Shown here: positions 58,001 to 64,000 of the stretch, piece by piece
Position numbering within the stretch: position 1 is the first letter of the stretch
Layout of the letters: each line of letters opens with the position of its first letter
Origin: Paroedura picta
Taxonomy: Eukaryota; Chordata; Lepidosauria; Squamata; Gekkonidae
NCBI RefSeq assembly: GCF_049243985.1
Contig: NC_135384.1
Location: 12,086,501 to 12,150,500 of the forward strand
DNA length: 64,000 bases
Reading direction: 5' to 3'
Notes under the pieces: generated by a model
Databases searched by the model: none
What the model was told of the DNA's origin: nothing
What the model saw: only the letters and a program-made list of their open reading frames with translations
Translations under genes and position numbers: made by a program

Positions 58001-61000
58001 ATATCTTGGTTTTCTCAAAGATTTCTGTAACATACATGAACTGGAAAAGAGCATTTTTTTTCTTGTTTAGATATTGTATGGCGCAAGCTAACATCAAAGG
58101 TGCCAAGATGGCAGTGAGCAAAGACTTTTAAGAATACAGCATCTTTCCCCCCACTTTTTTCAACATCCAGCCTGGTTTTGACAAACTTAAAAACCTGCGT
58201 GCTATTTTATGACAATATGGCTGGTCAACAATCTTTGTAACATGCTGTACATGGGACTATCCTTGAAGACAGTTCAAAATTTCAGCTGGTACCAAATTCT
58301 GTAACTTGCTTGTTGTCAGCAGCAAGACTAAGGCACTGCAACTCCAATCCTGACTATGCTGCTTAAACCAATGGTGTGCCTCTGAGCTCTAAGGGGCATA
58401 GGATCAGGAATCATGTTTTGCATATGAAGTACTTTCTTCCTGGTGTTATTTTGACTGCTTGCTACAATTATCTGGAGTGATTTCGCAGGTGGTTAAGATG
58501 AGCAGAGACAATTTATCACACTTGGATGACATTCCCTGCAACAAGGCCTGCCAGAAGCCTTCTCGTTTACCTTCCATTGGAACAAGAATCAATTTTTAAG
58601 AAATATGTATACTTCTATATACAAGAAATTAAAACACAAGGCTTCAGGTTACAAAACACTGCAACAATATAAGCAGACATTTTAAAAAGAACTCATTAAT
58701 ACTGATATATTTTCCTGTGGCGCTGAAATTCAGTTACATCAGTCCACAGTTGCCTGGACAAAACCAGACAAAACTATTTCACGCCTCATCATGCTACCTT
58801 CCTTCAATAAAATGCAATCATTCTATTCAAGTTTTGTTTGCTAGGGTTTCCTTAAAAACACATACTTGCCACTGGGGGCTGCAGTTTTGTTTACTGTTCA
58901 ACAGCACATAGTTATGAGCTTCAGAAAAGCAGTCTGTTTTTAAATAAATTAAACAGAACAGCAACTGATATACAGAATGCATCACAAAGATTGTACCAGT
59001 ACAGAGTTGGCCCCATTACAATCAGTATTTTGCAAGAGGTCATGGCTCAGACACAAAATGAGGAAGGTTCTCCTAATCTGAGAGCACTTCAGCAATGGAA
59101 GTGGTTGTGGAAATACCATTCTTAGAGGTTCTCAGGGACAGGCTTTAATTGTGTATCTTGAATTTAGACAGGAGCTGACCACATCACTCAGCCAGCGATT
59201 GCTGCTTAAAACCATAGAGCTGGGAGGGAGTCAGTGGTTCATTGGTCTCACACTTTCCCCATTAACACAGAATTACAGGGTCCTAAGAGCCTCTTGTGGC
59301 GCAGAGTGGTAAGGCAGCAGAAATGTCTGAAAGCTCTGCCCACGAGGCTGGGAGTTCAATCCCAGCAGCCGGCTCAGGGTTGACTCAGCCTTCCATCCTT
59401 CCGAGGTCGGTAAAATGAGTACCCAGCTTGCTTGGGGGTAAACGGTAATGACTGGGGAAGGCACTGGCAAACCACCCCGTATTGAGTCTGCCATGAAAAC
59501 GCTAGAGGGCGTCACCCCAAGAGTCAGACCTGACTCGGTGCTTGCACAGGGGATACCTTTACCTTTTAAGGATGTGTCAACAAACATGCCACTTGCTATG
59601 CAGTAATTGAGACCAACAAGGTATCTCTCCAACAAACCAAGCTACCTCTGCGTAAGACTTCTAACTCTACCTGCAAAAATGCCACCATTTCATTGGTACA
59701 GGCCTCTAAGTTGATCCTCCGAACAGTGACAAACTCTCCCGTAGGTTTATAACGTGCTAGATTCACAGTCATTAGATCCTCAAAGCCCTTCCCTGGAAAG
59801 ATAAAGCCACCATCATTAGAACAACTTCAATAACATCTTGAACTTTTGTTTGGCTGCTTTTCCAACTATATTATCTTTTAACAGGATGCACTGGCTTTTA
59901 ACTATTTCTAAGTGCATATAGTTTTACATTTGCTTGTCCCTGTGTTTGTTTCCTACAGTTGTTGTTTTGTTAGCCACCTTGAGTTTGCAGAGACAGAGCA
60001 TAAATACTGTAATTTTTTAAAAAAACAACAATGCAAATTACAAATTCTTTCTGATATCTATCACACATCTTTCCTGTACAAAACACACATGATTTGATTG
60101 GTTTTCTACATTTAAGGACCACTATTCTGCAATACATCGCTCAAAAGAATATATTTATTTACTTTACTCCTTTCCACTCAATGGAAACTGAAAGCTTGAA
60201 TTACTGTTCTCACCATTGCTCTACTGTTCTACTAAATGGCTCTATTGTTACTGTACTGTTACCGCTTATAGCTATTGATTTATCAGTACTGTTCCCCGTT
60301 CCTCTAAGTTTTATATAAACCGCCCTGAGCCTTAGGGGTGGGTGGTATATAAATGTAATAAATAAATAAATTTAGAAGTTGCTTACATCATTCTGCTCAC
60401 CTCCAGTTTATCCTCCCACTAACCCTGTGAGATGGGTTAGGCTGAGTTATGGTTATTCATCTCTGATATAAACTGACCCATAAAGCAGATGTTTATGGCC
60501 ATTTAGATAAAATGCAGGATTCAAAAGTAGTTTAAGAAGGCTTTTACATATGCATACATATACCAAAAGTGTCTTGACCTTAACAGCAGGGGTAGTCAAA
60601 CTGCAGCCCTCCAGATGTCCATGGACTACAATTCCCAGGAGCCCCCTGCCAGGGGCTCCTGGGAATTGTAGTCCATGGAAATCTGGAGGGCCACAGTTTG
60701 ACTACCCCTGCTTAACAGTCTCATGTACCATGCTCACTTAAGACACTGCTCGCACAGAGAACGAAAATGCCTTATGGTACAAAGATAAGCAGGATCCATC
60801 ACATTTAGTAGTTGGATGGGAAGCCATGAAGGAAGACTGGAAGGAAGTCAGAAGAAGGCAATGACAAACCACCTCAGCTCATCTCTTGGTTGTAAAAACT
60901 CATGGTCCTGGGGTTGCCATGTGTTAGTTGGGATTTGATAGCACACAATAATTATTATAAAGGTTTATGAAAAGGTGGATTCACATCTTCAAGCTGATAG

Positions 61001-63346
61001 CTGAGGGCTTTGTCATCACTGCAGGCAGAAACAACAGAGGCTCACATCTCTAGCCCCAGCCAGGAAATCCGTGAGGGAGATTTCAAGTACACAAACAGAA
61101 GACTATTCAACAAAGCAACTCAAAAGCAGCTCAGGTCCCAAAATCCATTATAAGATCAAGGCATTAACACCATGGAGCAATTTACTCATCACTCGGAACT
61201 ATTTGCTGTATTCATATTGCTAGTTTTTGTTTTGTGCTTGTGGCGGCAGTATACTGTACTAGTCAGGTCTACAGGAGACTGATACTAGTGGCTTACAATC
61301 ATCTGTAGAAGCTACCTTCTCCTCGAGTTAGAATTTCAGCCCAGTTCTTGATAGTCCAAGAATCATGTGACAGATAGAGCTTAACAATATACCCCAGCAA
61401 CATAAGAGGGGATGAGAACTGGGTACTGAACCAGCTAACAGACTTGAGCACTGCAGAATGAGTTTGATAGTTGAGGGTATGAGGTCCGAAGTGGGAAATC
61501 AAAGAGAAGTGTTGTTTATCAGGAGTGTAATTAATATCTTCCATAAATATCTATAAAGCAATGGTCCGCCCTTCCTGACCACATTTGCAATTATCATCGA
61601 CTCAAAGAGTCTAGTGTCACCACGAACTCACATGCAATAAGATGCAATCCTGTTAATACTAAATATAAAACCGTTTCTGTATCTCCCCCCATGTTCTGTG
61701 GGCCGTGCAGGGCCCACCAGTGAAGTTCCACTTCAGAGAACCACCTCCAGACCCAGTGGAACTGTGGGATGATTACCTAATGATGGGAGATATGTCACCA
61801 CAGCTTCTGCCTTAAAAGGCTTCCACACCAAGCCAACTAAGAGCCTCTTGTGGCGCAGAGTGGTAAGGCAGCCGTCTGAAAGCTTTGCCCATAAGGCTGG
61901 GAGTTCAATCCCAGCAGCCGGCTCAAGGTTGACTCAGCCTTCCATCCTTCCGAGGTCGGTAAAATGAGTACCCAGCTTGCTGGGGGGTAAACGGTCATGA
62001 CTGGGGAAGGCACTGGCAAACCACCCCGTATTGAGTCTGCCATGAAAACGCTAGAGGGCGTCACCCCAAGGGTCAGACATGACTCGGTGCTTGCACAGGG
62101 GATACCTTTACCTTTACCAAGCCAACTTTGGTGTACTGGTTAACAGCTTCTAATTTTATGAGCTGGGTTTGATTCTCTGCTCCTCCACATGCAGCCAGCT
62201 AGGTGACTCTGGGCTAGTCATAGTCTAGAGTTGTTCTAATAGAACAACCCTGTCAGAGCTCTCAGGGTGTCTGTTGGGAGGAGAGCAAAGGACTTTGAGA
62301 CTCCTTCGGGTAGTGAAAAGTGGGGTACAAAAACCAACTCTCTCCTTGTAGAAATGATGACAGCTATGGATTGAGGCTGGGAAAGTATACGACAGGGATG
62401 GCCAAACTGTGGCACTCCAGTTATCCATGGTCTACAATTACCATGAGCCCCTGCCTCATGGTAGCAGTCCATGGGCATCTGGAGAGCCACAGTTTGGACA
62501 CTCCTAGTATAGAAGCCCATCTTTGACATTTGCCCAGGACCCAGAATCACAATTGGGAGCTATCATAGGCAGAACAAACCTGGAGAGAAAGCATACCCTA
62601 TGGCCTAATTCATTCAGCATGCAGGCTTCAGCATGCCTTCTGCACCAACTGTGATTTCTGGGGAGTCTTGAAGAACAATCCCACAGAGAGCTCATTGCCG
62701 TATAAAAATCTAGATGCTTCTGGGGGGGGGGGGGGTTGCCCAGGAAAGACTTCATCTGGCTCACCAGTCACAGTTGGTGAAAGGTGCTCCTAGTTAGTGT
62801 CACCGCCTGCTTATCCAACAGGAGACCAAGGTAGAACAGCCCCCCAAGCTATGGATCTGCTTCTTTAATTATTGTAAACGATCTGTATTTTTCATTTCAG
62901 GACATAGAATTATAGAGTTGGAAAGGGCCACATAGGCCATCCAGTCCAACCTCCTGCTCAATGCAGAATCAGCCTAAAGCATCCGCTGACTGAAGGCTAC
63001 CAGTGAGGGGGACCTCACCACCACCTTAAGCAGCCTATTTCACTGCTGAACTACTCTGTGAACCCCCCCTCCCCAATATCTAGTTGGTACCATTATATAT
63101 GAAATTTTAAACTCTCTACAGTGGGTCCTATCCTCTGCTGCCAACAGGAACCGCTCCCTGCCTTCCTCCAAGTGACAACCTTGTTAGCCAAAGATGGAGA
63201 TTATTATTTTGAGAAAGTGTTTTTCTTGGATTGGAAAACTTACCTATTACAGTTAGCAACTCATATAGACTGCTATCTGGCAAGTAACTGCTCATAATGT
63301 CCCTTTTGGGCAAATGTGCTATTGACTCAGAGCTTGCTTCATTGGT
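51934..63346 (-). CDS. STRADA: STRADA (STE20-related adaptor alpha), nine coding exons
   Basis: Complement join(51934..52086,52700..52742,53551..53792,54013..54117,54762..54933,55434..55557,56682..56790,59671..59792,63244..63346). All junctions are GT-AG and phases agree, giving 390 residues plus stop, equal to human STRADA from about residue 42 to the end by memory. STRADA is a pseudokinase that binds and activates LKB1 (STK11) together with MO25 (CAB39), keeping LKB1 in the cytoplasm. Visible marks: loop [12 protein letters not shown], an Arg-Arg where kinases have the VAIK Lys (VTVRRINLE), VHRSVK in place of HRD, GLR in place of [27 protein letters not shown], and the C-terminal WEF that binds MO25. 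STRADB is less likely, since the C-terminus DDWEF and [12 protein letters not shown] fit STRADA. Upstream exon(s) coding about 41 residues are outside the window. Confidence 0.93.
52087..52699 (-). other. STRADA intron, nothing else seen
   Basis: No repeat recognised. Confidence 0.5.
52700..52742 (-). other. STRADA: STRADA 43-bp exon
   Basis: Reads [14 protein letters not shown] between TTGCACAG and GTAAATG. It completes the Arg codon split from the previous exon. Confidence 0.9.
52886..53400 (+). mobile_element. L2/CR1-group LINE 3' end in STRADA intron
   Basis: Frame [20 protein letters not shown] and [20 protein letters not shown] is the common C-terminal tail of these LINE ORF2 proteins. 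It is followed by a 3' UTR (CCCTGAGCCCCCGGGGAGGG) and an AATAAATAAATA tail. Confidence 0.75.
53551..53792 (-). other. STRADA: STRADA 242-bp exon
   Basis: [20 protein letters not shown] ... [15 protein letters not shown]; donor AG/GTACCG. Confidence 0.93.
54013..54117 (-). other. STRADA: STRADA 105-bp exon
   Basis: [20 protein letters not shown] ... [11 protein letters not shown]; donor GTAGGC. Confidence 0.93.
54505..54735 (+). mobile_element. Second type of tRNA-derived SINE
   Basis: CATAGCAGCTAGAGTGCTGG, GACCTCGGGCCAGTCACTC and TTGTACGCTGCTTTGGGTC. Head and body differ from the main SINE family here. Confidence 0.5.
54762..54933 (-). other. STRADA: STRADA 172-bp exon
   Basis: [20 protein letters not shown] ... 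[11 protein letters not shown]; the GLR in place of DFG lies here. Confidence 0.93.
54934..55433 (-). other. STRADA intron, nothing else seen
   Basis: No repeat recognised. Confidence 0.5.
55434..55557 (-). other. STRADA: STRADA 124-bp exon
   Basis: [20 protein letters not shown] ... [12 protein letters not shown]; acceptor CTTCTCTCCACAG. Confidence 0.93.
55797..56062 (+). mobile_element. tRNA-derived SINE in STRADA intron
   Basis: GTAGTAGTTAAGAGTGGCGG ... AAAAACCAACTCCTCCTC. Diverged copy of the main SINE family. Confidence 0.7.
56063..56681 (-). other. STRADA intron, nothing else seen
   Basis: No repeat recognised. Confidence 0.5.
56682..56790 (-). other. STRADA: STRADA 109-bp exon
   Basis: [20 protein letters not shown] ... 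[11 protein letters not shown]; donor GTAGGT. Confidence 0.93.
57030..57490. repeat. GC-rich degenerate repeat in STRADA intron
   Basis: Motifs such as GCCAGGAGG.AGGGAGCA and GTGGTGGAGCAT recur irregularly. The frames on both strands are compositional. Possibly an old transposon body. Confidence 0.4.
57491..59283 (-). other. STRADA intron, nothing recognised
   Basis: AT-rich unique sequence without clear repeats or RNA genes. Confidence 0.5.
59284..59568 (+). mobile_element. Sauria-type SINE
   Basis: GAGCCTCTTGTGGCGCAGAG head, GGAGTTCAATCCCAGCAGCC B box-like motif, GGGCGTCACCCCAAGAGTC and TACCTTTACCTTTT tail. Confidence 0.85.
59671..59792 (-). other. STRADA: STRADA 122-bp exon
   Basis: [20 protein letters not shown] ... 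NEMVAFLQ; contains VTVRRINLE. Confidence 0.93.
60130..60375 (+). mobile_element. LINE 3' UTR and tail
   Basis: ATATAAACCGCCCTGAGCC and GGTGGTATATAAATGTAATA with AAATAAATAAAT tail, like 53340-53400. Confidence 0.6.
60376..60586 (-). other. STRADA intron, nothing else seen
   Basis: Short SINE-like motif GGGTTAGGCTGAG only. Confidence 0.4.
60587..60710. mobile_element. Complete hAT foldback MITE
   Basis: Perfect 8-bp target duplication CTTAACAG at 60579-60586 and 60711-60718. Confidence 0.92.
60719..61839 (-). other. STRADA intron, nothing else seen
   Basis: A short RTE-tail-like GGTCCTGGGGTTGCCATG near 60903; otherwise no feature. Confidence 0.4.
61840..62118 (+). mobile_element. Sauria-type SINE
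   Basis: Same family as 59284, with GGGTCAGACATGACTCGGTG and ACCTTTACCTTTAC tail. Confidence 0.85.
62130..62345 (+). mobile_element. tRNA-derived SINE, shortened
   Basis: TTGGTGTACTGGTTAACAGC ... AAAACCAACTCTCTCC. Confidence 0.65.
62393..62506. mobile_element. hAT foldback MITE, diverged
   Basis: CAGGGATGGCCAAACTGTGG ... CACAGTTTGGACACTCCTA; older relative of the family. Confidence 0.65.
62905..63060 (+). mobile_element. CR1-type fragment
   Basis: ATAGAGTTGGAAAGGGCCAC and CCATCCAGTCCAACCTCCTG, a conserved CR1 block. Confidence 0.6.
63244..63346 (-). other. STRADA: STRADA most upstream exon in the window
   Basis: [20 protein letters not shown] ... YELLTVI; acceptor TTGTCCTTTTCCAG, donor G/GTAAGT. 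Confidence 0.93.
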
Positions 63347-63894
63347 CTGGAAAAGGACAAAAGAAAAGGGAAGAAAAAAAATAAAGAAATCAAACAATAG
63401 ATACAAATAACTAGGTCAAAAGAAATTTTTATGTGGGATAATCTTATGTTTTCTAAAAATGGCAGCCTAATACAGTTACTCAAAGGACGTTTTGTCCATC
63501 TGAGATAATTTTCCTCTAAATTTAGTTCAAAAGTGAAGAGGACTGTCAAACGTTCCAAAAATAAAGCATTCTGTGGCATCTTACAGACTAACCCTTTCTT
63601 ATGGCAAGAATTCATAGAATATAGTCCACCTGCTCTAGCAGTTTCTCCAGGGAGAGGAGCCATAGCATAGGCTACAGCACATCCCTTGCCTGAAGAAGAT
63701 TCTCAATGTCACACACTAGTTTGTCCAGGCAGAAAGAACTCTGGCAGTAGGGCAGGCAACTATCTGCATCTTAAATGGGAATAAAATCAACTACAGGCCT
63801 AGAAATTAAACTGCCACCTTTTGCCCTATATACCACAGAGAGTATTACAACTGAGTATTCAAAATCTACTCAGGGTCCCTGCCACTAAAAAGAT
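63347..63894 (-). other. STRADA intron, 5' exons beyond window
   Basis: No exon coding the N-terminal part (RIRRWVSEKF-like) is seen. Confidence 0.5.
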
Positions 63895-64000
63895 AAAACT
63901 GGCCTTGATCAGGGCCATGGCTTTTTCCACCCTGGTCCTGGCCTGGAGGAATGCTTTGCCCGAAGATATCAGGGCCCTCCAGGACTTGAAGCCGTTCAGG
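63895..64000 (+). mobile_element. L2/CR1-group LINE ORF tail, cut by window end
   Basis: Frame AFSTLVLAWRNALPEDIRAL and QDLKPFR, the same protein tail as 52980-53120. Confidence 0.65.

Overview
The window is nuclear DNA of a vertebrate, most likely a squamate reptile. It has spliced genes with GT-AG introns, tRNA-derived SINEs, SINEs with a Bov-B-like tail (Sauria type), Bov-B/RTE, L1, CR1/L2-type and Vingi-like LINE remains, hAT foldback MITEs and non-autonomous Helitrons. No bacterial feature was seen. All calls come from reading the sequence; nothing was searched against a database.

The first 46.6 kb is a tandem segmental duplication of three units (unit 1: before position 1 to about 17.39 kb; unit 2: 17.39-30.41 kb; unit 3: 30.41-46.64 kb). 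Each unit starts with the same nested pair, a Vingi-like LINE sitting inside a hAT MITE, so one old LINE insertion was copied along with its surroundings. Each unit then carries, on the minus strand, one gene for a small secreted peptide. That gene has a TATA promoter with a TTACGTAA site, a non-coding first exon (inferred), an exon that starts exactly at ATG with a signal peptide, and a short last coding exon. The signal peptide and introns are almost identical between copies, while the mature peptide differs almost only by amino-acid-changing substitutions. This is the pattern of strong diversifying selection known from venom, reproductive and defence peptides. I do not recognise the peptide family.

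Below each peptide gene lies an array of 36/33/24-bp candidate micro-exons with good splice sites, set in repeated L1-derived cassettes (4, 3 and 4 per unit). Two further candidate exons follow (62 bp, then a terminal one with AATAAA), separated by a Bov-B fragment. These could be alternative 3' exons of the peptide gene or remains of another gene; which one cannot be settled from DNA alone. In unit 3 the normal last coding exon of the peptide gene has been removed by a rearrangement involving two Helitrons. Unit 3 also holds a 3.3-kb retro-insertion with target-site duplication and poly(A).

From about 46.6 to 51 kb is intergenic DNA with SINEs, LINE tails and a 50-bp tandem repeat. From 51 to 63.4 kb, on the minus strand, lies the host gene STRADA, the pseudokinase partner of LKB1 (STK11). 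Nine coding exons can be placed to the base. Together they give 390 residues, matching human STRADA from about residue 42 to the C-terminal WEF; the first coding exon(s) lie beyond the window end.
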